Shown in pieces: positions 18,612-30,400 of a stretch of 64,000 bases of DNA. Position 1 is the first letter of the stretch, and each line of letters opens with the position of its first letter. Both the position numbers and the translations under genes were made by a program. The DNA comes from an uncultured Aquimarina sp. (GTDB lineage: Bacteria > Bacteroidota > Bacteroidia > Flavobacteriales > Flavobacteriaceae), in the NCBI RefSeq assembly GCF_947500065.1, contig NZ_CANMQT010000004.1, forward strand, positions 372,001 to 436,000, written 5' to 3'. The notes under the pieces are model-generated. The model was given only the letters and a program-made list of their open reading frames with translations. It had not been told where the DNA came from and made no database searches.

Positions 18612-20873
18612 CTATGCAGATACTTGTTTTGTTTCTGAAGAAAGTGGTTGATCCATTGTCATAACTTTCGGAAAGCTAAGTTCAAACTTGGTACCTATTC
18701 TCAATTCTGAAGAAACCTGAATAGTACCCTTGTTCATCTCTACAAAGCGACTTACTAAATTAAGACCTATCCCTGTACCTTTTTCTCCTCTGGTTCCATG
18801 AGTTTTATTTTTTTTCAGCTTAAACAGGTTATCCAATTGTTCTTGAGACATTCCAATTCCAGTATCTGAAACTTCATATATCATGTCATCCTCTTTTTCA
18901 AAAAAATTGATTGTAATAGTTCCGTCTTCGGTATATTTCAAAGCATTACCGATAAGGTTTCTAAAAATAATATGAAATGCTCCTTTATCAAAAACTGTGG
19001 TCATTTCTGATTCTCCAACAATGTTAATGGTAGTACTCTTTTCTTTGGAATAAGGTATAAAAGCATTTTTTATTTCTTCTAATTCATATGCTACCTCTAT
19101 ATTTTCTGCCTTAAAAGAATATCCATTCATTTGTTCTAAAGACCAATTTAATAGGTTATCCAAAAGATGAGAAAGACTCAAGGAGTTTTCCTGTAACTTA
19201 TGAGATAGTTCCGTTACCTTATCGTAATCACCTTTATCTATATGATGCTTTAATATTTTACCGCCTCTTTGAAAAGGAATAAGCATATTACGCATATCAT
19301 GAGAAATCACTGAAAATAGACGATCCTTTACACTATTTATAGAAGCTACTTCTTTATGACTTTCCTTTAATTTTTCATGTGCTAGATTAAGTGCTTTTTG
19401 TTGCTTTCTTGTTTTCATATAAGCCCAAATACCTATCAATAAAAGTAACACAGCAAACAATGCAATTGCTGAAAAAATATATTGTTTAGTTTCTGCTTTT
19501 TGAGTTTTAATTTTTTGCGCCTGAGATTCTTCGTTAAGTTTTAATATTTCTATTTCCTTTTTTTGAGTTTCATATTTTTTTTCTAAATCTGCAACATCTA
19601 CTCTAACATCTTTATTCGTAATAGAATCATTTATACTTTCATGTTTTTTATGATAATAAAGTGCTTGTTTATAATCTTTAACTCCCTCATAATACATCGT
19701 ATAAAAATTAGCTACGTTTAGTCTATTTATAAGTGAATTCCATTTCTTACTTTCTACTTCATATTGTTTTAAATATGCGTACATCTTATTATACTCTTTC
19801 TTTTTTTCTTTGGTAATTATTAGACCTGATAAATTTGTAAGTAACGTAATCTCTTTAGCTCTTTTTGTTACATTTTTCGTATTTAAAATCTCATTAGATT
19901 TTAAAAAAGCTTCTTCTGCCAAATCATAATCCTCTACGATATTTAAAGCGGCATTTCCCTTATCAGAATATCCAATAGCTAAAGTAGAAAAGTCTGATTT
20001 TTTTTCAGAGATTGAAATTACTGAATCTATAACTCCTAAAGCTTTCTCATCTTTTAATTGTATTAGTGATATACTCATTCTAGAATATGCTCTTGACAAT
20101 GATTTGGTGTCATTTGATTTTCTGGCACTTTCCACAGCAAATTCTAGTGTTTCTACGGCTTTTTCATATTCTTGTAAGCGTTCATAACAAACCCCTTTAG
20201 AGAAGTAAGCAAAAGACAATTCAGTTTTATCCTCCATAGTTTCTATAAGAGATATCGCATTTTGTAGAGTTTCTATACCTTTATTATACTGAAATAAAGT
20301 AATATGAGATACAGCCTTATCTAAATAGCCATGATGTAATGATTTAGTTTTATTTACTTTTTTAGCCATAGCAATACCGCTATCGCCATAATGTAACGCT
20401 TTTTCATACTCAGCGTTATTTCTACTAATATTTGCTTTTGTATTAAAGTATCCAATCCATTCATTACTATTAGGGTTAGCTTCCAACTTTTCTCTACATA
20501 AACTAAGAAGGTTAAGAGATTCTTCTACTTTATTTTTATCCACTAAAAAACTAGCTTTTTTTACAGATGCTTGAAGATAGAACTCTGGATTATCTAATTC
20601 ATTAGCAGCCATAGCTGCTTTATCTAAAGAATATATAATTGAATCTAGTAAAAACTTGTCTTGAAACAATTGAGCTCTTCTTGTCCATAAACGATATTTA
20701 CATTCTAGATCTGAATTTTGTATATATACTAGAGATTCACTTAACTTTTCATCTAATGAAGAGATCTGATCTATCTGTTTTTGTATTTGATCGCAATCTT
20801 TTTCTTGCTGTGTATAAGCAAAAGAACAAAACAATAAAAAACAAAAAACGGTAATAAAAGATCCTTTAAACAT
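18612..20873 (-). CDS. TPR-containing sensor histidine kinase
   Basis: TPR repeats, TM, H-box VKDRLFSVISHDMRN, NLIGNALKYTEDG, DTGIGMS, GTGIGLNLVSRFVEMNKG. Confidence 0.92.
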   Translation of the reverse strand: MFKGSFITVFCFLLFCSFAYTQQEKDCDQIQKQIDQISSLDEKLSESLVYIQNSDLECKYRLWTRRAQLFQDKFLLDSIIYSLDKAAMAANELDNPEFYLQASVKKASFLVDKNKVEESLNLLSLCREKLEANPNSNEWIGYFNTKANISRNNAEYEKALHYGDSGIAMAKKVNKTKSLHHGYLDKAVSHITLFQYNKGIETLQNAISLIETMEDKTELSFAYFSKGVCYERLQEYEKAVETLEFAVESARKSNDTKSLSRAYSRMSISLIQLKDEKALGVIDSVISISEKKSDFSTLAIGYSDKGNAALNIVEDYDLAEEAFLKSNEILNTKNVTKRAKEITLLTNLSGLIITKEKKKEYNKMYAYLKQYEVESKKWNSLINRLNVANFYTMYYEGVKDYKQALYYHKKHESINDSITNKDVRVDVADLEKKYETQKKEIEILKLNEESQAQKIKTQKAETKQYIFSAIALFAVLLLLIGIWAYMKTRKQQKALNLAHEKLKESHKEVASINSVKDRLFSVISHDMRNMLIPFQRGGKILKHHIDKGDYDKVTELSHKLQENSLSLSHLLDNLLNWSLEQMNGYSFKAENIEVAYELEEIKNAFIPYSKEKSTTINIVGESEMTTVFDKGAFHIIFRNLIGNALKYTEDGTITINFFEKEDDMIYEVSDTGIGMSQEQLDNLFKLKKNKTHGTRGEKGTGIGLNLVSRFVEMNKGTIQVSSELRIGTKFELSFPKVMTMDQPLSSETKQVSA

Positions 20874-21072
20874 AATGAGGAGGATAGTTAGTTATGAAAC
20901 AAAAGTAGTTTTAAAGTTATCGAAACAATAATTAGCATTTATAAGATTTTTCTTACAATAGGTTTATCCTAAAAATGTAGGGAGTAATCAACAAACAATA
21001 CCTATAATCAAAAGTTATTTTTGCTTCACTAAACACAAAAAAAACAGAGAAACTAAACTAAATATTTTCCGT

Positions 21073-21105
21073 AAAAAAACCAGGATTCTATTTCTAAAAT
21101 CCTGG
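21073..21105 (-). terminator. Rho-independent terminator downstream of M49 peptidase gene
   Basis: Minus strand CCAGGATT...AATCCTGGTTTTTTT. Confidence 0.75.
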
Positions 21106-21132
21106 CGTAATAATCTTATTATTAAACTCTAT

Positions 21133-23184
21133 TTAATTCACTTCTGGTAAGAATCCGTATACCTTGCTATATTCTAGCATTTGAGTTACAAAATCTGTAG
21201 GCTGTGTTACATTAATTTTAGTAATCTCTCCAGTATCATTCACTTCAGGAACTAATACAGGGTTTACAAAACCGCTGTAAGGAGCAGATGTAAATTGTTC
21301 ATTTCTTTTCAGTACTTCTTTGTGGATAGCTTGATCTACTTTCACACCATATCCTTCTACTAAAGCTTCAGCAGCTTTAAAATCTCCTTCAGATTTGATT
21401 CGTTGTGTCTCCTTTAATAAACGACCAAAGATTTCACGTAACTTTGCATAATCGTTAACGTTATAATAGGTTTTACCTTCTCTGGTAACTTTTTCGATTA
21501 CATTATCTTTTGCTCCTTGCTCAAAAGCCCAAGCACTAACCCATTGACGATTACGCATATGTGCTTCCTCTACATCATCACCTAGGCTAAGACGTATCAA
21601 CTGAGACATCAATCCATTTCTTATATAACCATCATAAGCAGCTTTTCCTACTTTTTCCCAGTCTTCTACTAATCCTAATTCCTGTAATTTCGGATCCATT
21701 AAATAATACAACCCTACTAAATCTGCACGTCCTTCTTCCATTGTAGAAGCATAATTCTTTAATGTTTCTTTAGTCTCACCAACTCCTGGATTTAACTTAC
21801 CAGACGCGTGTCCTACTACTTCGTGTAAAGCGGTATGTAATTTATCTGCCAATTGTCCGTATTTCTTTTCTAATTCATACTCTTCTTCATCGTGCACAAA
21901 TTCTTTAAGACGACCTGAACTACCTGCATTATTATAAGCTCCAATAATATTACCTAATGATACGGACTTAGATCCAACCGCTGCTCTGATCCAATTAGCA
22001 TTAGGAAGATTTACACCAATTGGTGTACTTGGTGAAGCATCACCAGCCTCTCCAGCTACCGTTACCACTTTATATGTAACTCCTACAACGCTATCTTTCT
22101 TATGTTCATCCATTAATGGAGAATTGTCTTCGAACCATTGTGCATTTTCTGATAAAACCGCCATTTTCTTAGACATATCAAAATCTTTGATTTGTACAAT
22201 AGTTTCATAGGAACCTCTGTATCCAAGAGGGTCGTTATATACTTCTATAAAACTATTAATATAATCGATATTACCCTCGGTAGCAGCTGTCCAAGCCACA
22301 TTATAATCATCCCAAGTTTGTAAATCTCCTGTTTTATAATATTGTATTAATAATGCCAATGCATCTCCTTGTGCTTTATTTTCTGCAACACCTTGTGCTT
22401 TCTCTAACCATTTGATAATTTCATCAATTGCTGCACCGTATAATCCACCAGATTTATAAACTCTTTCTTTAAGTTCTCCATTTTCTTTTACCAATTGAGA
22501 ATTTAAACCATAAGACAAAGGTTTTAATGAATCAGGGGATTTCTTATTACTATAAAAAGATACTACATCTTTATTAGTTACTCCAGGACCATAAAAATTA
22601 ACTGCTGATGCCGCTACATTATCCACACCTTTTGCCTGATTTACTTTTTTAGCATCTTCTTCGTTAAAGATAACATTGATCGCATCCTCTGACAATTCTG
22701 TGTTAGTTTCCGTTAGAATTGAAGTCAGATATTCTTTATTGAATGTTGGTTTGATCTTATCATTGCTATAATGATGATGAATACCATTAGAAAACCATAC
22801 TCTCTTTAAGTAAGTTTCAAAAGATTTCCAATCCTCACTTGTTTTATCTCCCGAAAATGAAGTATACACTTTTTCAAGTGCTTTGCGAATTTTTAAATTA
22901 TGACGATAGTTTTGATCCCACATAATATCTCTTCCACTTAAACCAGCTTGTGTAAGATAGTATACAAGTTTTTGTTCTTTTAGAGAAAGGTTTTCCCATC
23001 CAGGGATTTGATATCTAAGAACTTTTATGTCCGCAAACTGCTCAACAACATAGTCGAATTTTTCTTCTACTATTTTCTCTTCTGTTTCCTCCTTATTGAT
23101 CTGATCCTGCACACCTGGATCCTTTTTACAAGCGATTAGTATTACACTAATAGCTATAAAAAATATTATACGATTAAGTTTCAT
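21133..23184 (-). CDS. Dipeptidyl-peptidase III-type (M49) metallopeptidase, lipoprotein
   Basis: HEVVGHASGKLNPG and downstream EEGRADLVGLYYL metal-binding motifs; lipobox ILIACKKD. Confidence 0.88.
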   Translation of the reverse strand: MKLNRIIFFIAISVILIACKKDPGVQDQINKEETEEKIVEEKFDYVVEQFADIKVLRYQIPGWENLSLKEQKLVYYLTQAGLSGRDIMWDQNYRHNLKIRKALEKVYTSFSGDKTSEDWKSFETYLKRVWFSNGIHHHYSNDKIKPTFNKEYLTSILTETNTELSEDAINVIFNEEDAKKVNQAKGVDNVAASAVNFYGPGVTNKDVVSFYSNKKSPDSLKPLSYGLNSQLVKENGELKERVYKSGGLYGAAIDEIIKWLEKAQGVAENKAQGDALALLIQYYKTGDLQTWDDYNVAWTAATEGNIDYINSFIEVYNDPLGYRGSYETIVQIKDFDMSKKMAVLSENAQWFEDNSPLMDEHKKDSVVGVTYKVVTVAGEAGDASPSTPIGVNLPNANWIRAAVGSKSVSLGNIIGAYNNAGSSGRLKEFVHDEEEYELEKKYGQLADKLHTALHEVVGHASGKLNPGVGETKETLKNYASTMEEGRADLVGLYYLMDPKLQELGLVEDWEKVGKAAYDGYIRNGLMSQLIRLSLGDDVEEAHMRNRQWVSAWAFEQGAKDNVIEKVTREGKTYYNVNDYAKLREIFGRLLKETQRIKSEGDFKAAEALVEGYGVKVDQAIHKEVLKRNEQFTSAPYSGFVNPVLVPEVNDTGEITKINVTQPTDFVTQMLEYSKVYGFLPEVN

Positions 23185-23371
23185 TTGTTTATGTTTATTG
23201 TTTGAGGCAAATGTAACGAAATAAAAAAAATCCAGATTTTAAATTCTTATTAAGTCTGTATATTAGAATATATGGAAACCTTATAAACTCCAACCTCTTG
23301 AAAATCTTCGAACTAAAACCCATTTTAAAAATTGATTATATTAGCTACAGAAACAACGTAAACTAACTAAC

Positions 23372-24409
23372 ATGAAAATCATAAAATATTTATTCTTTCT
23401 TTTATTACTTATCATTATTGGTGGTGCTGTATATGTAACCATAACAGATGGTAAGTTTCAGTTAGAAGAAAGTAGGGTAATTGATGCTCCAGATGAATTA
23501 CTTTTCAATACTATTAATGAATTCAAAACCTGGGAAAAATGGAATCCATGGATGAGTAATTCTAAGGATATTATTTTAGCATATGGTAATCAAACCAGTG
23601 GTAATGGAGCTTCATATAGTTGGAAAAGTGAAACACAGGAAGATGGAAGTATGACAACAATAAAATCAGCTCCTTTTAGCAGTATCGAACAAAAGCTTTC
23701 GATTATCCTACCAGTAGTAGATGAAATTACAAATGACGTTTATTGGAAGTTCGAAAAATTAGAAGACAAAAAAACGAAAGTTACTTGGGGTATAAAAGGT
23801 GAACAAGGTTTTATGGAAAAACTATTTTGGATGACAAAAGATAGTACTGTATCCGAAAGCTTAAGGCCTATGTATAGAGAAGGCCTAGAGAAGCTAGATG
23901 CTTTTGCTAGCCAAAAAATGAAAGAATATTCAGTAAACGTAGACGGCGTTACAGAACATAGAGGTGGTTTTTACATGTATAGCGCCACAGCATCATCTAT
24001 TGCTGATATCTCTCAGAAAAGGGCGCAGATGTTACCGGCAATTGTAGCATATGTAAAACAGAACAATCTCCCCCAAACAGGAATGCCTTTTACTCTATAT
24101 AATGAATTTAATGAAGAGCAGGGAACCGCTATTTATTCTACAGGGATCCCTGTTAGAGAGGAAGTAATTACTCCTGCCGACAGTAATATATCAAGTGCCT
24201 TTTTACCAAAACAAAAAGCAGTTAAAACAACTTTAAAAGGAGATTACACAAACCTAAAAGAAGCCTGGGAAGCAGGTTATAAATACATCGCAGATAACGG
24301 TTTAGAGCCCAATGATTCATCTCCTGCTTTTGAGGTATATAGAACAGATCCTAGTATACAGCCAAACCCTGCTGAATGGATAACAGAAATATATATCCCA
24401 ATAAAATAA
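23372..24409 (+). CDS. SRPBCC + GyrI-like small-molecule-binding domain protein
   Basis: N-term VIDAPDELLFNTINEFKTWEKWNPW (SRPBCC) and C-term GyrI-like domain ending EVYRTDPSIQPNPAEWITEIYIPIK. Confidence 0.82.
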   Translation: MKIIKYLFFLLLLIIIGGAVYVTITDGKFQLEESRVIDAPDELLFNTINEFKTWEKWNPWMSNSKDIILAYGNQTSGNGASYSWKSETQEDGSMTTIKSAPFSSIEQKLSIILPVVDEITNDVYWKFEKLEDKKTKVTWGIKGEQGFMEKLFWMTKDSTVSESLRPMYREGLEKLDAFASQKMKEYSVNVDGVTEHRGGFYMYSATASSIADISQKRAQMLPAIVAYVKQNNLPQTGMPFTLYNEFNEEQGTAIYSTGIPVREEVITPADSNISSAFLPKQKAVKTTLKGDYTNLKEAWEAGYKYIADNGLEPNDSSPAFEVYRTDPSIQPNPAEWITEIYIPIK

Positions 24410-24420
24410 AATAACATCTA

Positions 24421-24471
24421 TATAAGCTTAAGAAATAAAAAATCAGATATTTTTTATTTCTTAAGCTTATA
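24421..24471. terminator. Perfect 23-bp inverted repeat, likely terminator
   Basis: TATAAGCTTAAGAAATAAAAAAT-CAGAT-ATTTTTTATTTCTTAAGCTTATA. Confidence 0.7.
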
Positions 24472-24479
24472 GATTCTAA

Positions 24480-24857
24480 TTGCATAACCAAATGAAACAG
24501 TTAATACTGGTATTTATTGGAGGTGGTACTGGTAGCGTAGCAAGATTCCTAATTAGTAAATATCTAAACAATGAAACTAATGGAATTCCATATGGAACGC
24601 TTACTGCTAATGTTTTAGGGAGTTTTCTGATAGGTATTATCCTAGGACTCGCGCTAAAAAATAATGTCTTATCCCAAAATGCGGTTTTATTTCTTGCCAC
24701 AGGATTTTGTGGAGGTTTTACTACTTTTTCCACCTTTGCTTATGAAAACCATATGCTTTTACGATCAGGTGACTTTATGAGTTTTAGTATATATACTATT
24801 GGCTCCTTTGTGATAGGATTTCTTTTAGTATTTCTAGGTATGTGGATCGTAAAGTAG
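24480..24857 (+). CDS. crcB: Fluoride channel CrcB/FluC
   Basis: GGGTGSVARFLISKYLNN, PYGTLTANVLGSFLIGIILG, GFCGGFTTFSTFAYE. Confidence 0.95.
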   Translation: MHNQMKQLILVFIGGGTGSVARFLISKYLNNETNGIPYGTLTANVLGSFLIGIILGLALKNNVLSQNAVLFLATGFCGGFTTFSTFAYENHMLLRSGDFMSFSIYTIGSFVIGFLLVFLGMWIVK

Positions 24858-25045
24858 ATTCAATAAAAACATAGCGCCCAATTTTTTACAAAAGGACGCC
24901 ACGCATTAATTCAAAATAAGAGATTTATACAGCAAACTCAAATATTTGTAAAAGTAAAATTTAACCTTATTACTTAACAAAAACCCTCTTACTTTGATTA
25001 TTACTAATTATAGTTTTTAAGATTTTTATTAAATTAAGCATGGAT

Positions 25046-25079
25046 AAAGAATAATGAGATTTACATCTCATTATTCTTT
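25046..25079. terminator. Bidirectional terminator between convergent genes
   Basis: AAAGAATAATGAGAT-TTAC-ATCTCATTATTCTTT. Confidence 0.75.
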
Positions 25080-25127
25080 AGTTGCGTTTAACCTTCAAAA
25101 TTTTTATTTAAAAACTTAATTAAAATT

Positions 25128-25940
25128 TTATAGCTTATTAAACCTATAGATTGTCTGAATCGGACCAGCACCACAATCATTCTGAACATCATTTGAAAAA
25201 GTAACCTCAAATACAGAATCATCATTAGTATCATAACTAGCATGACCACTTGTACTTGGTCCAAAATAATCTGTACCGCTATTACACGCACAGTTTGTAT
25301 TTTGAAGAGGTACTACAATTTCATTACATATCAAGTTAAAAGTAAACGGTCTAGGAGTAGAACAGAAATTCGGAAAATTAGGAGTATTAAATACTCTTGC
25401 TAATCCATCGGCTGTAACCTCTACAATACCTCCATCATTCAAAGCCGGACCACTACCAGATAAAAAAGGTGTTATTTCATCTATCCTATACATTCCTGTA
25501 AAAAGTGATTCGTCAACTGGACAAACCTGAAAAACATTAACAGTTAAGTTTTCTGTAGGTGTTATAAAGTCTGATCCTTCAGAAATTTTTAAAACTAGTT
25601 TTTCTGGTGTTGTAGTTACATTATCATCCACTCCATTTATTGTAAGAATTCCATTATATGCATTTGGAGGTACAACAATAGATCCAAAAGAGTATGATGC
25701 AGCTCCTGCTGTTGTTTCATCTTCTACAACAGTTACATTAAAAGTTCTTTCTGATGTGCTTAATGTCGTTACATTTACAGTTACATCTATAGATCCAGTA
25801 GCGTCTATCTCAATAGGAAGGTCTACCATATTAGAGGAAAACGCGATTAATGTTTGACTTCCATCAAAGATTATTTTATCCTCTTCACAAGAAGATAAGA
25901 TAATTGTCATTAACAATGTTATTAAAAAATATTTTTTCAT
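25128..25940 (-). CDS. SusCD-associated hypothetical lipoprotein
   Basis: Lipobox MTIILSSCEEDK; beta-rich; immediately downstream of susD-like gene. Confidence 0.65.
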   Translation of the reverse strand: MKKYFLITLLMTIILSSCEEDKIIFDGSQTLIAFSSNMVDLPIEIDATGSIDVTVNVTTLSTSERTFNVTVVEDETTAGAASYSFGSIVVPPNAYNGILTINGVDDNVTTTPEKLVLKISEGSDFITPTENLTVNVFQVCPVDESLFTGMYRIDEITPFLSGSGPALNDGGIVEVTADGLARVFNTPNFPNFCSTPRPFTFNLICNEIVVPLQNTNCACNSGTDYFGPSTSGHASYDTNDDSVFEVTFSNDVQNDCGAGPIQTIYRFNKL

Positions 25941-25955
25941 AATTCTATATATTTA

Positions 25956-27452
25956 TTAGTATCCTGGGTTTTGTTGTGCTCGTAAACCAGGATTTGCAAT
26001 TAATTCTGCAATAGGAATAGGCAATGTGAATCTATGATCGGTTGCTGGCAATGAGCAAGCTCCATTAAAAGCGCAATCTAGAGGGTCTTTTAACACTCCT
26101 TGATTAGCTCGTTCCCCTAATCTTTTTAAATCATGATATCTATGACCTTCAAAGGCAAACTCAATACGTCGTTCATTCAAAACAGCAGCAAAGGCTTCTG
26201 TTTGATTTGCATATACTGGTAACGTCTGATTACTTCCAAATCTAGCATCACGTAACTGCTTTATATAAGAAGCGGTAGAATTACTCGCTCCATTAATATT
26301 TCCATCATTTGCACTTGCTTCTGCTAATATTAACAACATTTCAGAAGATCTAAATATTTTTAAATCATTTAATTGTGGGTTGTCACTAGTACCACGATAT
26401 TTAGAAATAACCAACACATCTTCATTTTCAAAATCAGCAGCATTTTGATAATCCGGAGAGATTATAGAGGAATTGTCAATGTTTACATTAAATCGAATAT
26501 CATTAGGATCTAACAAGTTAAACAAGGATCTTCCCATTTCAAAATAAGGACTTCCAGCGATTGTAGCGTCAGTAAAAGAAAATCGTGCTCCAGCCCTACC
26601 AATCGAAGAAATAAGCCCGGGTGTTCCTTGAGTATCATACGCATCATTTTCTACACGTTCTAACTTAAATATGATCTCCGTATTATTAAAATCAAAAAAC
26701 ATATTCTCATACTGCGTTCTATTCGCTAGAGGATACGATGTTAAAAGCTGACTCGCATAAGAAACTGCAGCTGTATATTGCCCACGATATGCAGCCATTC
26801 TTGCTCTTAGAGCTGTTATAAAATCCTGAGACACAAATGTTATGTTTGATTGAGTACTCAATAAATTTTCTGCTCTATCTAAATCAGCTTCAATTAAAGC
26901 AAAAACTTCACCATTTGTGTTCCTAGATAACTTCTGATCGATTTCAGGCACAAAATCTACAGCAATAATTCCTAGTGCGTTATCATCAGTTAAATCTGTA
27001 GAATAATAGGATAATAATTTAAAATGAGAATAGGCTCTTAATGCATAAGTCTGTCCTAATATATCATCATATTCTTCTTGCTCATCAGTTTCTGGTGTTA
27101 CAAATTCTGCTCCAGCAATTAATCTATTAGTCCTATTTATTTCAAAATAACCTCTTGCCCAGAATACATTTGCAGCATTAGAGGTAGCATCTAACTGAAA
27201 TTGATAATCTACAAGTCCTTGTCCCTCATTTGAAACTCCAATAGAAACTTCATCTGTAAACACAGAAGAAAATGCTATGTCCTGTACGTGGTCATAAGCA
27301 ATGTACACGCCACTTAACCCATCCCTCAAATCTTGTAAACTCTGAAAAGCTACTTCAGGGGTAATTCGTCCTACTTGTTCTATATCTATGGCATCTTCAC
27401 AACTTGAAAGAAACCCTACACAAAGTATTAGTATAAATCTTAATGTTTTCAT
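25956..27452 (-). CDS. SusD/RagB-family nutrient-binding outer-membrane lipoprotein
   Basis: Lipobox CVGFLSSCEDAIDIEQ, AYSHFKLLSYYS, NERRIEFAFEGHRYHDLKRLG. Confidence 0.93.
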   Translation of the reverse strand: MKTLRFILILCVGFLSSCEDAIDIEQVGRITPEVAFQSLQDLRDGLSGVYIAYDHVQDIAFSSVFTDEVSIGVSNEGQGLVDYQFQLDATSNAANVFWARGYFEINRTNRLIAGAEFVTPETDEQEEYDDILGQTYALRAYSHFKLLSYYSTDLTDDNALGIIAVDFVPEIDQKLSRNTNGEVFALIEADLDRAENLLSTQSNITFVSQDFITALRARMAAYRGQYTAAVSYASQLLTSYPLANRTQYENMFFDFNNTEIIFKLERVENDAYDTQGTPGLISSIGRAGARFSFTDATIAGSPYFEMGRSLFNLLDPNDIRFNVNIDNSSIISPDYQNAADFENEDVLVISKYRGTSDNPQLNDLKIFRSSEMLLILAEASANDGNINGASNSTASYIKQLRDARFGSNQTLPVYANQTEAFAAVLNERRIEFAFEGHRYHDLKRLGERANQGVLKDPLDCAFNGACSLPATDHRFTLPIPIAELIANPGLRAQQNPGY

Positions 27453-27465
27453 TATTATTATTTTT

Positions 27466-30400
27466 TTATAATTCTATTTCAATTCCGAATGATAATATTC
27501 TTGGTGTCGGATATGTTCTTAAACCAAAACGGGCTTCTGCATCAAATCCTCTCCATTCTGAAAACGTAAATAAATTTTCTCCGGTTCCAAATATTTTCAA
27601 ACTGTTAACACCTGTTCCTTTTAAATACTTTTTAGGGAATTGATAGCCTACATTTAAAAAACGAAGTCTAATATAATCAGCACTTCTTAAAAATCTGTCT
27701 GAAGCAAAATCTAGGTTTGTAGCATCTAAACTAGGAACATCTGTAATTCTGTTATCTGGGGTCCACGCATTAAGAATATCTCCTGATAATTGAAAATTAC
27801 CAATATTATCCCTATCTGAAAAAGCTGCAAGATCATTATCAAATCTATCGACTCCTATCACATAATTCCATTGTGTGGTTAAATAAAAACCTTTATAATC
27901 TATGTTAAACCCAACATTACCTGAAGCATCTGGTGTATTATTTTTACCTGTCCATACAGCATCTCTATCAAAATTAGGGTTCTCTGTCAAGTTACCCTCA
28001 GCATCCAAAAACAACAAGTTACCGTTAGCCGGGTTTACACCCTTATAACGAACTGTCTTCACCTCATTAATTCTTCCTCCATTTCGACCGATTCCTAAAA
28101 TTTCTCCTGTTTCGGATGGTAAATCATCCAATTCATTTTCATTATAGTTCCCTACAAAGTTTAAAGTTACTTTTAGGTCTTTACCTTTAATAAGGTCATA
28201 AGCCAGCGTCCAATCTATACCTCTATTAATTAATTCTCCTACATTCGCATTTACAGTTCCCTGACCGTTTATAAGAGAAATGGGTAATGATTGAAATAAG
28301 TTATCTGTCTTTTTTCTATAAACATCAATACTCCCTCTAAATCTGCTATTTAGCACACCAAAATCTACACCAATATTAGTTTGAGTTACCTCTTCCCATT
28401 GTAAAGTATTAACTCCTATTTGATTAGAGAAGATAGCATTTGCACCTCCATAACCTTGTCCATTTCCGAAGAAAGAGAATGGCAAATCTGCTCCTGAAAA
28501 ATATGTATTACCAGTAATTCTTTGGTTACCAGTAGTACCATGAGACACTCTTAATTTTAAGTCATTAAATACGGAACTTGCCATGAAGTTCTCATTAGAA
28601 ATGTTCCATCTTGCTCCTATCGAATAGAATGTACCCCATCTATTTGTAGTAGCAAATCTATAGGAAGCATCACGTCTTACCGTTGCAGAAATACCATATT
28701 TAGTATCAAAATCATAATCTACATTACCAAAATAAGAAAATAATCCTGCATCCAGTCTATTGGCATTAGCCTGATCGATAAAGAAATCATTATCACCATT
28801 ATCGTCTATAAAACTACTTCCATCACCCGGAAAAAAATTAACTGAACTTAGCCCCAGTGCATTATATCCAAAACCTCGAAAATGTGCTTTAAAATAATCA
28901 ATAAAAACACTGGCATCAAGAGTATGTCTCTCAAAAACTTTATTATAATTTAAGGATGTGGTACTATTGAATGAAAATGTTCTTGATGTTTGTTGGGATT
29001 GTTGTCCAGTAGGCTCTCCTCTTGGCGCAACAAAACGAATCTGGGTTCTAGAATTTGGGTCTTGAGCGAATAAATTTATGATGTTTTCGTAATCCCCACC
29101 AAAATTAATTTTAGCCGTTAGGTCTTCGAATATTTTATAATCAGCTGAAAATCCAGCAACAATCTTAACCTCTTCATCTAGTGTGGTTGTAGTTGATAAG
29201 TTATCAATAATATACAAAGGAGTTAAGACTGATTGGAAACCCTGTGCCAGAACATCACTACCAGGAAAATCTTCTGGAGTAAGGTAAGGTACTGAAGAGT
29301 TAGCACCATAGAATGGATTACTATTTATAAAATTACTCCCTACATTATTATTGATGTTACTTATTGAATAATTAGCAGTAAAATTGGTTGAGTAATTAAA
29401 TTTTCGGTTCTTCGAAGTACCACTCAAGTTATTCCTAAAGTTAAATCGTTTCAAGCCGGTTTGTCTTAAAATCCCTTCCTGATCAAAATACCCTAATGAC
29501 GTATACGATGATGAATTTTCTCCACCTTGAGTAAAAGAAATGTTATGGTTAGTAGTTAAGGCTGTTCTTAAAAAGAAGTCTAACCAATCTGTTTCAGGTT
29601 GTAAAGCGATTTCAGCATCAGTTAATGGCCCACCATTGATACCACCTGTTGCTCCTCTTCCTCTTCCAAAATCTCGCTCAAGTCTTAAAATTTCAGGAGT
29701 GGACAATAGGTCATAATCATTTCCTTGTAATGTTGCAAAACTTTGAGTTCCGGTATACTTTACTTTTAAACCAGAACCTCTTGTTCCTTTTTTAGTCTTT
29801 ATAACGATAACACCGTTAGCTCCTCTACTACCAAATATAGAAGTACCTGCTGCATCTTTAATAACGGATATAGAAGCAATATCATTAGGATTTAAACTTC
29901 TAAAATTATCTTCATTAATAGGAATTCCATCCATCAAAAACAATGGTTCCGTGTTTCCATTTATTGAACTCACACCTCTTAACTGTACCAAAGAATTAGC
30001 TCCAGGTTGTCCACTGGCCGTAGAGATATCTAATCCTGCAACCTGTCCTGACAGACTTTGAATAGTACTAGCATTAGGCCTACCTTCTATAGATTCTGCT
30101 GAAATAGTCACAGAAGCTATGATTGATTTTGCCTTTGGCCTTGTTCGATATCCTTCAATAACAATCTCTTCTAAGGCAGCTACATCTTCCTCCATCTTAA
30201 CATTGATTGTTGTATTATCATCTATAATGACCTCAACGTCTTTCATCCCTATGAAGGAAAATACGATAACCTGTCCTTTAGAGGCTTTAATAGCATAATT
30301 ACCATCAAAATCTGTTTGGACTCCGTTTGTTGTATTTTTAATAACAACATTTACTCCTGGTAACGACAAATTATCTATCGATGATGAGACATTTCCAGAA

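Noticed and set aside
18612-20873. Idea that the TPR kinase belongs to the same regulon as the 13.5-17 kb two-component system
   Set aside because: Opposite strand, different kinase subclass (HisKA-like H-box vs HisKA_3), and no matching TACCS-N6-GGGTA palindrome noticed at its start.
24410-24479. Possible fluoride riboswitch before crcB
   Set aside because: The only structure is a perfect AT-rich 23-bp inverted repeat in terminator position; I see no conserved crcB-motif sequence (pseudoknot core) in this 70-nt gap.
25088-25291. 67 aa ORF overlapping the SusCD-associated lipoprotein
   Set aside because: Low-complexity hydrophobic frame-shifted reading of the 25128-25940 gene; the lipoprotein frame has a signal peptide and lipobox.
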